From an uncultured Lachnospiraceae bacterium (GTDB lineage Bacteria; Bacillota; Clostridia; Lachnospirales; Lachnospiraceae): a stretch of DNA of 64,000 nucleotides. This document shows, piece by piece, positions 17,565 through 25,851 of the stretch. The translations under genes were made by a program, and so were the position numbers. A model generated the notes under the pieces. The model searched no databases. It saw only the letters and a list, made by a program, of their open reading frames with translations, and was not told the origin of the DNA. The first letter of the stretch is position 1. Each line of letters starts with the position of its first letter. The DNA is taken from contig CAMNTM010000012.1 in the NCBI GenBank assembly GCA_946558465.1, positions 27,128-91,127 on the forward strand, written 5' to 3'.

Positions 17565-17627
17565 TGTACCGGCACATTTATATTTTGTCAAATGGCTTAT
17601 TTGAAAATAAAGGTATCAGTACACTAG
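17561..17627. repeat. Inverted repeat joining two convergent stop codons
   Basis: CTAGTGTAC (17561-17569) and GTACACTAG (17619-17627) are perfectly complementary. The TAG stop of the aminotransferase lies in the left arm and the TAG stop of maf (minus strand) in the right arm. An inner AT-rich helix (TCAAAT/ATTTGA region) extends the structure. There is no T-run. Confidence 0.5.
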
Positions 17628-18187
17628 AACAGTTCATGGTAAAGCCGGCCGAGGGGAAGTCCTACTACATTATTGTAATCTCCGCAGATACATTTGATGT
17701 GGATGGCAAATGCTCCCTGAATGCCGTAGGCGCCTGCTTTATCTAAAGGATCCCCGGATTCTACATAAGCCTGCAGATCTTCCCGGACAACAGGGTAAAG
17801 GGTCACGTCCGTCTTTTCATAAAAGGTACGAAAAGTTTCCCTTCCCTGCCGGACTTCGATGAGTGCGACACCGGTGTAAACCTGGTGGGTGCGGTCTGCC
17901 AGCATAGAAAGCATATCGTACGCTTCAGATTTGTCCTTTGGTTTTCCTAGAATCTCATCCCGGTAAACGACGATGGTGTCCGCGCCGATGATGGTAAAAT
18001 CCTCTGTATTGTCAAGACGGGTGCGGACATCCCGTGCTTTCCCGGAAGCCAGCTCCATAACAATCTCAGCGGGCTCTGTCTTTGTAATCTTTTCCTCCGC
18101 AGAGGAAGGGATTACATCAAAAGAAAGGCCGGCCTGTGTAAGCAGTTCTCTTCTGCGGGGCGAGGCCGAAGCTAAAATATATCTCAT
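17624..18187 (-). CDS. maf: Maf-family nucleoside triphosphate pyrophosphatase
   Basis: Maf proteins hydrolyse non-canonical or modified nucleoside triphosphates to monophosphates and are linked to septum arrest in Bacilli. The 187-residue product has the N-terminal ASASPRRRELL motif, the GADTIV catalytic Asp segment near residue 69, the KP motif in LGKPKD, and DKAGAYGIQG near 150. It is the second gene of a short minus-strand unit, 36 bases after a flavin-oxidase-fold gene. AAGGAGAG precedes the ATG on the minus strand. Confidence 0.93.
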   Translation of the reverse strand: MRYILASASPRRRELLTQAGLSFDVIPSSAEEKITKTEPAEIVMELASGKARDVRTRLDNTEDFTIIGADTIVVYRDEILGKPKDKSEAYDMLSMLADRTHQVYTGVALIEVRQGRETFRTFYEKTDVTLYPVVREDLQAYVESGDPLDKAGAYGIQGAFAIHIKCICGDYNNVVGLPLGRLYHELF

Positions 18188-18223
18188 AATACAACTCTCC
18201 TTTTCTAAATGCCTGTGAAGGTA

Positions 18224-18697
18224 TCAGCGCATATTTTCCTTACAGGATAGTTTTTTGACAGTCAGCTTGAAGATGCAGACTGCATCCACAGCCTTATCGG
18301 GGAAATTCCAGTCGGTTTTTCCGGTATTATGCTGCATGATGGCCTGCAGGGCAGTCCTCTTTTCTGAAATATCTTCAATAAAAGTTATTATGCCCTCGCC
18401 GATAATACTCTGAAAACAGGCGGAGTACGAGCAGGCGGAGGCTCCTTCCTTTAATTCATGATTCGTGTCCATCTCAAATCCTGCATAAGGCTCCTCAGAC
18501 ATCAGGCGGATTTTCCGGCCCTCCTTTGCACTGTGAAAATAAAAGGTATGGGCTCCGGCTTCTTCTTTATAGCCAAAATTCATGGGCACGATGTAGACAT
18601 GTCCGTTGTCGAAAAGCCCCAGCCTGCAGCAGCGGCAGGAGGAGATGATTTCTCTGATTTTTGAGGGATCTGTAATTTCACGCTCTTTTCTTCTCAT
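18224..18697 (-). CDS. Pyridoxamine 5'-phosphate oxidase-fold (NimA-like) protein
   Basis: A 157-residue split-barrel flavin-binding protein of the group often called nitroimidazole-resistance (NimA-like) proteins. The N terminus MRRKEREI and the CRLGLFDNGHVYIVPMNFGY strand pair are typical, followed by FYFHSAKEGRK near residue 73. It probably binds FMN or heme and acts as a small reductase; the substrate is unknown. It heads a two-gene unit with maf, behind a minus-strand promoter at 18813-18841. Confidence 0.85.
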   Translation of the reverse strand: MRRKEREITDPSKIREIISSCRCCRLGLFDNGHVYIVPMNFGYKEEAGAHTFYFHSAKEGRKIRLMSEEPYAGFEMDTNHELKEGASACSYSACFQSIIGEGIITFIEDISEKRTALQAIMQHNTGKTDWNFPDKAVDAVCIFKLTVKKLSCKENMR

Positions 18698-18812
18698 AGG
18701 TTTTAAATATTTCCATTGTCAATTGTAAGATACAGAAAGTAATTCTATACCCCGTCTTTGTATGACGCTGGCATCCTTTCAGTTAATATTTATATACAGT
18801 ATAGCACAATTT

Positions 18813-18841
18813 ATCATAGAGCAGACAGTTAAAATTGTAAA
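18813..18841 (-). promoter_or_regulatory. Minus-strand promoter for the NimA-like gene and maf
   Basis: On the minus strand, TTTACA (18841-18836), 17 bp, TATGAT (18818-18813). Confidence 0.5.
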
Positions 18842-18850
18842 AGAAGAGTT

Positions 18851-19732
18851 TTACTTATGCAGCTGACGAAATCCTTTTGGCGTGATTCCGGTATACTTTT
18901 TGAATGTTTTTCCAAAATATGCACTGTTATTAAATCCTGTCATAAATGCAATATTTGTAATTGATTCATCTGTTTCTCTTAAAAGCTTTTTTGCCTGTTC
19001 AATCCGATAATGAATCAGATAATCCATAGGTGTCTGATGAAAAGTGTTTTTAAATGAACGGATACATTCTTTTGTACTGATTTTTGCATAAGCAGATATA
19101 TCGGCAATGGATATTTTTTCCGAATAATGCTTATGTATAAAGCTTAAAATATTCTTTGTCCGTTCATGAGCATAAGAGATCGGGAAAATATTTTTTCGCT
19201 GTTGTGCTTCAATTTCTTCTACAAGAACAAGCCATGCCTGCGACAAAAGATTCCGTATTTGGAATTCAGGATTTTCTGTATTATATAATCTGGTTAATGT
19301 ATGCAGGATTTCAAGAAATTTTTTCCCGCTTTCGGTACTCTTTGTGAGTATTATAACCTCAATGGACTGATTTTTTAAAACCGGATTCAGATATTTTGAT
19401 TCGTAAATGCTTCGATGGTGTCCTGTCAGAAGAATCGGATGAAATAAGTGGGCGTGTTCAACAGCAGTCAATGACTGTTCTTCTTTTCGTTTCGTATTCA
19501 TAATATTCGTATTAATAAAATAAGCTTCACCCTGCTGAATAGTATAAATTTGATTCACAGTTTCGATAACAATAGACCCTTTATATGCGTAATTAAATTC
19601 AAGCTCTTCATGCCAATGCCAGGGAATAGTAAAATTGCTTAGATCTCTTTCGTGCATAGTATATGGAAACTCATAGGTTATTCCGTCTATCTGTTCAACA
19701 GCATTTTCATCTTGTATAAATGAGCGGTTCAT
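18851..19732 (-). CDS. AraC-family transcriptional regulator with cupin domain
   Basis: A 293-residue regulator. Residues ~10-140 are a cupin-like sensing domain (WHWHEELEFNYAYKG at ~37, then QQGEAYFINTN). The C-terminal ~100 residues hold two helix-turn-helix motifs, including ISTKECIRSFKNTF and the family signature NIAFMTGFNNSAYFGKTFKKYTGITPKGFR. AAAGGA lies close upstream of the ATG. It is divergent from the cysteine-desulfidase-like operon across a 348-base gap, which makes it a candidate regulator of that operon. The effector is unknown. Confidence 0.9.
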   Translation of the reverse strand: MNRSFIQDENAVEQIDGITYEFPYTMHERDLSNFTIPWHWHEELEFNYAYKGSIVIETVNQIYTIQQGEAYFINTNIMNTKRKEEQSLTAVEHAHLFHPILLTGHHRSIYESKYLNPVLKNQSIEVIILTKSTESGKKFLEILHTLTRLYNTENPEFQIRNLLSQAWLVLVEEIEAQQRKNIFPISYAHERTKNILSFIHKHYSEKISIADISAYAKISTKECIRSFKNTFHQTPMDYLIHYRIEQAKKLLRETDESITNIAFMTGFNNSAYFGKTFKKYTGITPKGFRQLHK

Positions 19733-19957
19733 AGATTTTCCTTTCTTTAATAAAAAATTATAAAAAATTCCTTGTTTAGTCTATATATTTATATTATATG
19801 GATTAAAAATGATATTTTCAAGTCATATATTTCAATATAATAAATGTATTAAAAGAATCAAAAAAAGCACAAAAATAATTCCGGATTTCAAAAAAATCAT
19901 ATATGTATCATAAAATAGAGAAAAATGAGACATTTAAAGGATAATAGTGAGACATAA

Positions 19958-19972
19958 TAGACAAGTTGTCTA
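19958..19972. promoter_or_regulatory. Perfect 15-bp palindrome, candidate operator
   Basis: TAGACAAGTTGTCTA has 7-bp perfect arms around a central G. It ends 7 bases before the -35 of the operon promoter, which is activator geometry. The binding protein could be the AraC-type or the EBP-like regulator. Confidence 0.55.
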
Positions 19973-19979
19973 AAAAAAG

Positions 19980-20008
19980 TTGAACTGAGAATTCATAGTA
20001 TATATAAT
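19980..20008 (+). promoter_or_regulatory. Sigma-A promoter of the sulfur-amino-acid operon
   Basis: TTGAAC (19980-19985), 17 bp, TATAAT (20003-20008). Transcription would start near 20015, about 65 bases before the first ATG. Confidence 0.75.
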
Positions 20009-20080
20009 GCATTTGAAATCAGAGAAATCATGAGACAGAAGAGAAATATAAAATAGAAATCGAAAAAGAGGATAAGAGGT

Positions 20081-21355
20081 ATGACGGTATCAAGGAGCAG
20101 GAGAAATATTATTTATACAGAAATTTTAAGAGAAGAATTAAAGGCGGCGGTTGGGTGTACGGAGCCGATTTCTATTGCGTATGGGTCGGCATATGCCGTT
20201 CGGGTACTGGGAAAGCGGCCGGAATATTTTGAGATTGCCTGCTCAGGAAATATTATCAAGAATGTAAAAGCAGTAACGGTTCCGGGGACCGGCGGGCTGA
20301 GAGGAATTGAGGCGGCAGTATTGGCAGGCGCTGTAGGCGGAGATTCAGAATTGGGAATGGAAGTGCTTTCCGGGCTTACGGATCTGCACAGAAAGGAAAT
20401 TGATGTTTTACAGAAAAAAGGAATTGTTAAAGTAAGTCTTCTAGAGACCGGGCATGCATTACATTTTATTATTAAAGCATTTGCCGGCGGGGAGAACGTT
20501 TCTGTGGAAATTGTGGATTCTCATGTTCAGATCGGCGAAGTGTGGAAAAATGGACAAAAATATCAGGATTATAGAAAAAAGAGTATTGAGAAGAAAACAC
20601 AATGGAGACAGCAGCTGAATTTGAAAGATATTCTGGACTATGCGGATACAGTAGAGTTAACGGCAGTTGAAAATCTGATAAATAAGCAGATAGAGTATAA
20701 CATGGCCATAGCAGGAGAAGGACTTCAGAACTTCTGGGGAGCATCTGTGGGAAAAACATTGTTGGAAGGAAGAAAGGATTTATACACGCGGATGTGTGCA
20801 TCTGCGGCTGCCGGAAGTGATGCAAGGATGAACGGGTGTTCTCTGCCGGTTGTTATAAACAGCGGCAGTGGTAATCAGGGGCTTACAGTGTCTGTTCCGA
20901 TTATTGTATATGCAGAATATTATGCATTTTCTAAAGAACGATTATATCGTGCATTATGTGCGGCAAATTTAATTGCCGTACACCAGAAGACGGGAATCGG
21001 AAAATTATCTGCTTTTTGCGGAGTGGTCAGCGCGGCTGCCGGAGCGGTTTGCGGGATAGCGTATCTGGATGGGATGAGCGTGGATGTTATTTCTCTGACA
21101 CTTGTCAATACGCTGGCCACGGTCGGCGGTATGGTGTGCGACGGGGCAAAAGCCAGCTGTGGAGCAAAAATTTCCACTGCATTATATACAGCGTTTCAAA
21201 GTTATGAGATGGCAAAACAAAAGAGGGGGTTCCAAAAGGGAGAAGGGATTGTAAAAGAAGGAGTAGAAGAGACTATAGCCTGTGTAGGGCGGCTGGCATC
21301 AAAAGGAATGCGTGCTGCAGATACAGAGATTTTGAATATTATGTTAGGTAATTGA
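20081..21355 (+). CDS. L-cysteine desulfidase-like protein (UPF0597/CyuA family)
   Basis: A 424-residue protein of the serine-dehydratase-alpha superfamily. In E. coli (CyuA/YhaM) and methanogens, relatives cleave L-cysteine to H2S, ammonia and pyruvate with a [4Fe-4S] cluster. The N-terminal AVGCTEPISIAYG motif has Cys26. C313, C353 and C360 lie in the C-terminal half (SAFCGVV, MVCDGAKASCGAK). Their spacing, 40 and 7, matches the cluster ligands I recall for the archaeal enzyme, so the cluster site looks intact. GAGG lies 9 bases before the ATG. It is the first gene of a long operon. Exact substrate (Cys, homocysteine, another beta-substituted amino acid) is not fixed by sequence. Confidence 0.85.
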   Translation: MTVSRSRRNIIYTEILREELKAAVGCTEPISIAYGSAYAVRVLGKRPEYFEIACSGNIIKNVKAVTVPGTGGLRGIEAAVLAGAVGGDSELGMEVLSGLTDLHRKEIDVLQKKGIVKVSLLETGHALHFIIKAFAGGENVSVEIVDSHVQIGEVWKNGQKYQDYRKKSIEKKTQWRQQLNLKDILDYADTVELTAVENLINKQIEYNMAIAGEGLQNFWGASVGKTLLEGRKDLYTRMCASAAAGSDARMNGCSLPVVINSGSGNQGLTVSVPIIVYAEYYAFSKERLYRALCAANLIAVHQKTGIGKLSAFCGVVSAAAGAVCGIAYLDGMSVDVISLTLVNTLATVGGMVCDGAKASCGAKISTALYTAFQSYEMAKQKRGFQKGEGIVKEGVEETIACVGRLASKGMRAADTEILNIMLGN

Positions 21356-21368
21356 AGGCGGAGTGTGT

Positions 21369-23042
21369 ATGGAGCTTTTACAGTTAAAAGAAGAAATTAC
21401 AGCTTTAGCATATATGTTAAAACGGGTTACAAATGGCGATTTTGTAGTAGTTGATAATCATTTGAACAGTTTGGTCAACACCTTTGAATATGGTGATGAT
21501 TTGGTGGACGATGTACAGGCGGATTCTGTAGTCGGAAATGTAATAGTAACCAGGCGGGTGCAGGTGGTAAAGGATAAACAGGATTTTAAAAAGTGTTTGA
21601 ATTGTCCTTCATTTAGAAAATGTAAGATAGAAAGTATTGCCGGAGCTCCTATATATGTGGAGAGAACCTGTGTCGGAGCGGTAGCCTTGCTGCTTAGAAA
21701 GGAGAACAGAGAGCTTCATAGGAGTTATAAAGAAACGGAAGAATATCTGGAGTTAATTGCCCGGATTTTTGCAGATATGGTTCAAAGCAGATTATATAAA
21801 CAGGAAATAGATTATTTTACTACTCTTTTGGGAACGGTGTTTGGATATGTAAAAGAAGCGGTGGCGCTTACTGACGGCCAAAGAAAGATTTTATTTGTTA
21901 ATGAAAAGTTCAGCAGTTTTTTTGGAGATGGAAAAAAGATTATTGGGAGAAATATAGAAGAATTACTTAACACAAAAGTAAAAAAATCTTTGCCGGCCGG
22001 CCAGTCATGCAGTCTGGGAGAACGGTTTGACAGACCGGGTTATGTCAGTATGAAGCTTGTTCTTATTCAAAGAATTGGTTCTCATAATAAAAAAGAGATA
22101 TTCTTATATAAATTTGAAAATATTAACATATCTACACTTCAGAGACAGCAGGCAGAAATTTATGATATTCGAAAGTGGCTTGTGAACTGTCTGGGCGTAA
22201 GTCCTGGTATGCGGATAGCCCGGACATCTGCATTACAGGCAACGGAAAATGAACTTTCTATTTTGATTGAGGGGCCTTATAAATACCAGAATGATGAACT
22301 AGGACATATGTTTCTTTTAAAAGACGCTGCAGATGGAGAAGGAATTCTTGAAATTGACTGCAGCAGAGATAGTCTGGTGCTGGAACAGGAGCTGTTTGGC
22401 ATTAATAGGAACATGAAAGGCGTGCTGCATATGGCAAAGGGAAGAACGCTTTCTCTTCACTCAATTCAATGTATGCCTTTATATCTTCAGAAAAAGGTAG
22501 TCGACAGTTTGACTGTTAATCAAATAAGGGGAGAGTATGGGACGAATGTCCGGATCATTGCTACTGCAGAAAAGAATTTGTCAGAGCTGGTGGAAAGAGG
22601 GTTATTTTTTGAAAAGCTGTATATTTATATAGCTCGTAATCGTATCGAATTACCTGAGCTTCAAAGAAAAGAAGATGTTCAATACTACTTTAAAAAGTAT
22701 ATGAAATATTATGGAAATATTTATCATAAGGCAGAGGTGAAGGTAAAAGAGGAGGTGTGGGATTATCTGGGAAATTGTGTCTGGGATGAAGGCGGAAATT
22801 CGATAAGGCAGCTGACAGAGCTTATACTATTGAATCCTGATATTAATCTGGTGACAGTAGATACTGTGAAAATGATTCAGATTAAATACGGACTCAAAGC
22901 TATGGGGGGAATAGAGGACGAGAATGAAGAAAAGATCCGCAGGCTTCTTGTCTATAGTGGGAAAAGTAAAAAAGCGATTGCTGAGGAGCTTGGAATTGGA
23001 CGTGCTACGTTGTATCGGTGGATAAAAAAATATAATTTATAA
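21369..23042 (+). CDS. Degenerate sigma-54-activator-like regulator
   Basis: About 557 residues from the ATG at 21369 (GGAG 5 bases upstream; a GTG 6 bases earlier is possible). Residues ~1-140 are a GAF/PAS-like sensor with a Cys cluster (C78, C81, C87 counted from the GTG start, plus C103). Residues ~150-255 look like a PAS domain. Residues ~285-430 align by eye with the AAA+ domain of sigma-54 activators (LEQELFG, QKKVVDSL, VRIIATAEKNL), but Walker A is replaced by IEGPYKYQND, GAFTGA is missing and the Walker B segment reads RTLSLHSI. The last ~35 residues are a Fis-like helix-turn-helix. It cannot be expected to hydrolyse ATP or activate sigma-54; it probably acts at the sigma-A promoter. 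Confidence 0.8.
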   Translation: MELLQLKEEITALAYMLKRVTNGDFVVVDNHLNSLVNTFEYGDDLVDDVQADSVVGNVIVTRRVQVVKDKQDFKKCLNCPSFRKCKIESIAGAPIYVERTCVGAVALLLRKENRELHRSYKETEEYLELIARIFADMVQSRLYKQEIDYFTTLLGTVFGYVKEAVALTDGQRKILFVNEKFSSFFGDGKKIIGRNIEELLNTKVKKSLPAGQSCSLGERFDRPGYVSMKLVLIQRIGSHNKKEIFLYKFENINISTLQRQQAEIYDIRKWLVNCLGVSPGMRIARTSALQATENELSILIEGPYKYQNDELGHMFLLKDAADGEGILEIDCSRDSLVLEQELFGINRNMKGVLHMAKGRTLSLHSIQCMPLYLQKKVVDSLTVNQIRGEYGTNVRIIATAEKNLSELVERGLFFEKLYIYIARNRIELPELQRKEDVQYYFKKYMKYYGNIYHKAEVKVKEEVWDYLGNCVWDEGGNSIRQLTELILLNPDINLVTVDTVKMIQIKYGLKAMGGIEDENEEKIRRLLVYSGKSKKAIAEELGIGRATLYRWIKKYNL

Positions 23043-23066
23043 TAAAAAAACAAAAGAAAGAGGTGC

Positions 23067-24128
23067 ATGAATTTGAATGGAAAAGAAAGGGTAAAAGCAT
23101 TACTTCAAGGAACGGAAATTGACCGTACACCGATCTGCGGGTGGTATCATATGCCGCTGGTAGACAGAAATGTAGAAGATTTTGTAAGGGAACTTATTGT
23201 TTCTACGGATGTGAATCATTGGGATTTTATTAAAATTATGACCAATGGACACTATTATACAGAGGCTTTCGGGGGTGAAATCTGCTTCTCTACAGATAAT
23301 ACGAAATGGTACGGTGAAATTGAGCGTTATCCTATTGTTACTGCTGAAGATGCCGCCGGACTTCCGGTGTTAGGACGGAATAATCCGGTGTTCCTAAGGG
23401 AGGTGGAGATTTTAAAGAGATTAAAAGAACATTATAAAGATGAGATCCCGATTCTCGCAACAATTTTCAGCCCGCTTACAGCGGTGCAGGAGTGTGCAGG
23501 ATGTCTGGACCCCGGGCCTGTGAAAAAGATGATGAGAGAGAATCCGGAGGCATTACATAAAGCGCTTGAAGCTGCCGTTTTGTCTAATATGAATTTTTTG
23601 GACATGCTGTTTGAGGAGGGAGTAGACGGAATATTTCTGGCAAACCAGTATTCTATGGAGCATATTCTTACAGACGAGCAGTATGAGGAGTTTTGTATTC
23701 CTTATGAAAAGAGAGTGGTGGAGTATTGTAAAGAAAAGACCTGGTTTAATATGGCACATATTCATGGAAACAGAAATCTGCGGATGGAACCTTATTATGC
23801 ATACGGTGATGATGAAATTCAGGCATTGAACTGGGAAAATTGTCCGAAAGATGTGCCGCAGAAAGAGATTCGGTCGATTCGCGAGGTGAAGGCAAGGACA
23901 CAGAAGATTATTATATCGGGTATTGATCAGATGAATGATACGGTATCGGAGAAAAATGACAGGGCGGCGGTGAAGGATTTAATTGTCAGACGCTTTAAGG
24001 CGGCGGCAGAAGAGGTGGGAAGTAATCGTTTTATCTTTGGACCGGGCTGTGCGTTACCTACAGGAGGTTCCTATTTGAATCATATTATCTATGAAACTGT
24101 AGAGGAATATGGGAGGACAAAGCATTGA
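23067..24128 (+). CDS. Uroporphyrinogen decarboxylase-family (methyltransferase-like) protein
   Basis: A 353-residue UroD-fold TIM barrel. The N-terminal NGKERVKALLQGTEIDRTPI block is the hallmark of the MtaA/CmuA branch, whose members move methyl groups between corrinoid proteins and thiols such as coenzyme M. The usual HxC...C zinc site is replaced by H231-x-H233 (HIHGN) and C328 (FGPGCALP). Heme synthesis is unlikely: no hem gene is near and the operon is catabolic in look. No corrinoid-protein gene lies next to it. The TGA stop overlaps the following TTG start. Possible role: demethylating an S-methyl or related substrate; this is inference. Confidence 0.8.
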   Translation: MNLNGKERVKALLQGTEIDRTPICGWYHMPLVDRNVEDFVRELIVSTDVNHWDFIKIMTNGHYYTEAFGGEICFSTDNTKWYGEIERYPIVTAEDAAGLPVLGRNNPVFLREVEILKRLKEHYKDEIPILATIFSPLTAVQECAGCLDPGPVKKMMRENPEALHKALEAAVLSNMNFLDMLFEEGVDGIFLANQYSMEHILTDEQYEEFCIPYEKRVVEYCKEKTWFNMAHIHGNRNLRMEPYYAYGDDEIQALNWENCPKDVPQKEIRSIREVKARTQKIIISGIDQMNDTVSEKNDRAAVKDLIVRRFKAAAEEVGSNRFIFGPGCALPTGGSYLNHIIYETVEEYGRTKH

Positions 24129-25117
24129 TTGAAATCAGAGGATTATGTAAAAAGTTTGGCGATATTCCTGTTCTACAAGGAATTGATATCGACATCATGG
24201 AGGGAGATATCTATGGACTGGTGGGTGTCAGCGGCGCGGGTAAGTCTACTTTATTAAGATGTATCAATGGCCTGATTCCATATGAAGAAGGATCACTTCA
24301 GGTAGACGGAGTTGAGATTAGCGGGCTGAAAGGTAGACAACTTCGGGAATTTCGTTCTTCGGTAGGAATGATATTCCAGCAATTCTCACTTCTGGAAAGA
24401 ATGACGGTGCTTGAAAATGTATGTCTTCCTATGAAATGTTTAAAGTATGACAAAAAGCTTATGATGGAAAAGGCTATGAAAAACCTGGAGCTGGTAGGAA
24501 TGGCTGATAAACATAAGGCGCTGCCCAGGGAATTAAGCGGAGGACAAAAACAAAGGGTGGCTGTTGCCAGGGCTATGGCGTCAGAACCAAAGATTCTTCT
24601 TTGTGACGAGGCTACCTCTGCACTGGATCCCAATATTACACAGTCCATTTTGGAATTGTTAAAGGAGATTAATCGGAAATCCAACATCACTATGGTAGTA
24701 GTTACTCATCAGATGGAAGTTGTAAAAAATATCTGCAGTAAGATGTCTATTCTGAGTCATGGAAAGTTAAAGATAAGCGGAGGGGTTGAAGATATTTTTC
24801 TGAATCATCCGGAGGCTTTAAGTGAGCTGCTTGGTGAGAGTACAGAGTTTCCGAGAGAAAAAGGTAAGGCTTATATTGAGATTTTAAAAAGCTCTGACGC
24901 CGGTAAAAATACAGAATGTATTCTGTCTGCTCTGGCTATACAGACAGGAATCCATTTTGATATCGTATGGGGCGGGCTGGCAAAATACTGTGATGAGGTG
25001 GCAGGTAATCTGGTTATTAGTATAGACGATGCACAGTCAGAGCAGGTACAGAAGTTTTTGAGTGAAAAGCAGGCAGGCTGGCGTCTGCTGGAGCAGAAAG
25101 GAGGAGAGAGAGTATGA
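24125..25117 (+). CDS. ABC transporter ATPase, MetN-like with NIL domain
   Basis: ATPase of a methionine-type importer, 330 residues. Walker A GVSGAGKS near residue 38, Q-loop FQQFSLL, signature LSGGQKQR near 139, Walker B ILLCDEAT, and switch VVTHQM are intact. Residues ~245-330 form a NIL domain (AIQTGIHFDIVWGG...), the site where methionine regulates transport in E. coli MetNI. The start is TTG at 24125, overlapping the previous stop (TTGA), with GGGAGG 7 bases upstream. It is coupled to the permease by an ATGA overlap. The imported ligand is probably a sulfur amino acid or derivative. Confidence 0.88.
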   Translation: MIEIRGLCKKFGDIPVLQGIDIDIMEGDIYGLVGVSGAGKSTLLRCINGLIPYEEGSLQVDGVEISGLKGRQLREFRSSVGMIFQQFSLLERMTVLENVCLPMKCLKYDKKLMMEKAMKNLELVGMADKHKALPRELSGGQKQRVAVARAMASEPKILLCDEATSALDPNITQSILELLKEINRKSNITMVVVTHQMEVVKNICSKMSILSHGKLKISGGVEDIFLNHPEALSELLGESTEFPREKGKAYIEILKSSDAGKNTECILSALAIQTGIHFDIVWGGLAKYCDEVAGNLVISIDDAQSEQVQKFLSEKQAGWRLLEQKGGERV

Positions 25118-25767
25118 CAATAGACCGATTAATTAACAGTATTATTCTTCCGGGGCTGGGCAGCACGTTAATCATGCATATAGTTTCCTGTATTACTTGC
25201 TTTGTTATTGGATTGATATTTGCGCTGATTTTAGCGACGACAAATCCTCATGGCTTAAATCCGAATAGACTGGTCTATGGAATTGTCAGTACGATTATCA
25301 ATGTATTGCGTTCTATTCCATTTTTGATTCTTTTGATTGCGATTATTCCGGTAACGAGAGCAGTCTGTGGAACAATTATTGGTACAAAGGCAGCTATATT
25401 TGGGATTACAGTGGCAGCGTCTCCCATGGTGGCAAGATTATTGGAGAGCAGCTTTAAAGAAGTAAACCCAGTATTAATTGAGGCGGCGAAATCCTTTGGC
25501 GCTAATGATTTACAGATTATTTATCATATTATTATCAAGGAATCTATTCCTTCTGCGGTAACAAATCTTACTATGGCTGTAGTTAATATATTAGGATTTA
25601 CAGCTATGGCAGGTGTTGTAGGAGCAGGCGGGTTAGGAGCAGTGGCTTTGACTTACGGCTATCAGAATTTCGATGATCTTGTTATGTACAGCACAGTCGT
25701 AGTTTTGATTATATTGGTGCAGATTATCCAGTGGGCCGGAAATATTATCTATGCGAAAGTAAAGTAA
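25114..25767 (+). CDS. ABC transporter permease, MetI-like
   Basis: A 217-residue inner-membrane permease with five TM segments (near residues 15-40, 58-80, 88-105, 145-165 and 183-205). The EAA loop EAAKSFGANDLQIIYHIIIKE near residue 130 docks onto the NIL-type ATPase. The start ATG overlaps the upstream TGA by four bases, and GGAGGAGAG lies just before it. Length and topology are standard for methionine/amino-acid permeases of the MetI family. Confidence 0.9.
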   Translation: MTIDRLINSIILPGLGSTLIMHIVSCITCFVIGLIFALILATTNPHGLNPNRLVYGIVSTIINVLRSIPFLILLIAIIPVTRAVCGTIIGTKAAIFGITVAASPMVARLLESSFKEVNPVLIEAAKSFGANDLQIIYHIIIKESIPSAVTNLTMAVVNILGFTAMAGVVGAGGLGAVALTYGYQNFDDLVMYSTVVVLIILVQIIQWAGNIIYAKVK

Positions 25768-25795
25768 GTAAAGAAATAATAAAAAATAATACGGG

Positions 25796-25821
25796 AATTT
25801 TACTCTTAAAAAGAGTGAAAT
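25796..25821 (+). promoter_or_regulatory. Intercistronic hairpin before the binding-protein gene
   Basis: ACTCTT and AAGAGT pair across a 3-base loop, extended by ATTTT/GAAAT, 31 bases before the binding-protein ATG. Such hairpins often stabilise the downstream message so that the binding protein is made in excess. Confidence 0.4.
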
Positions 25822-25851
25822 ATAAATGTCTACGAATAAAAGGAGGAAAAA

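Larger units (their letters stand above)
19733..20080. other. AT-rich intergenic region between araC-type gene and the sulfur operon
   Basis: A 348-base AT-rich gap between divergent genes. No RNA gene was found. The right part holds a 15-bp palindrome and the operon promoter (listed separately), and a ~65-base leader follows. The left part is A/T runs with no clear motif; the araC-type gene must have its promoter here, but I could not place it. No sigma-54 (GG-N10-GC) promoter was seen. Confidence 0.6.

Noticed and set aside
19733..20080. Possible sigma-54 promoter for the EBP-like regulator's operon
   Set aside because: No GG-N10-GC element was found; a sigma-A promoter is present and the regulator lacks GAFTGA.
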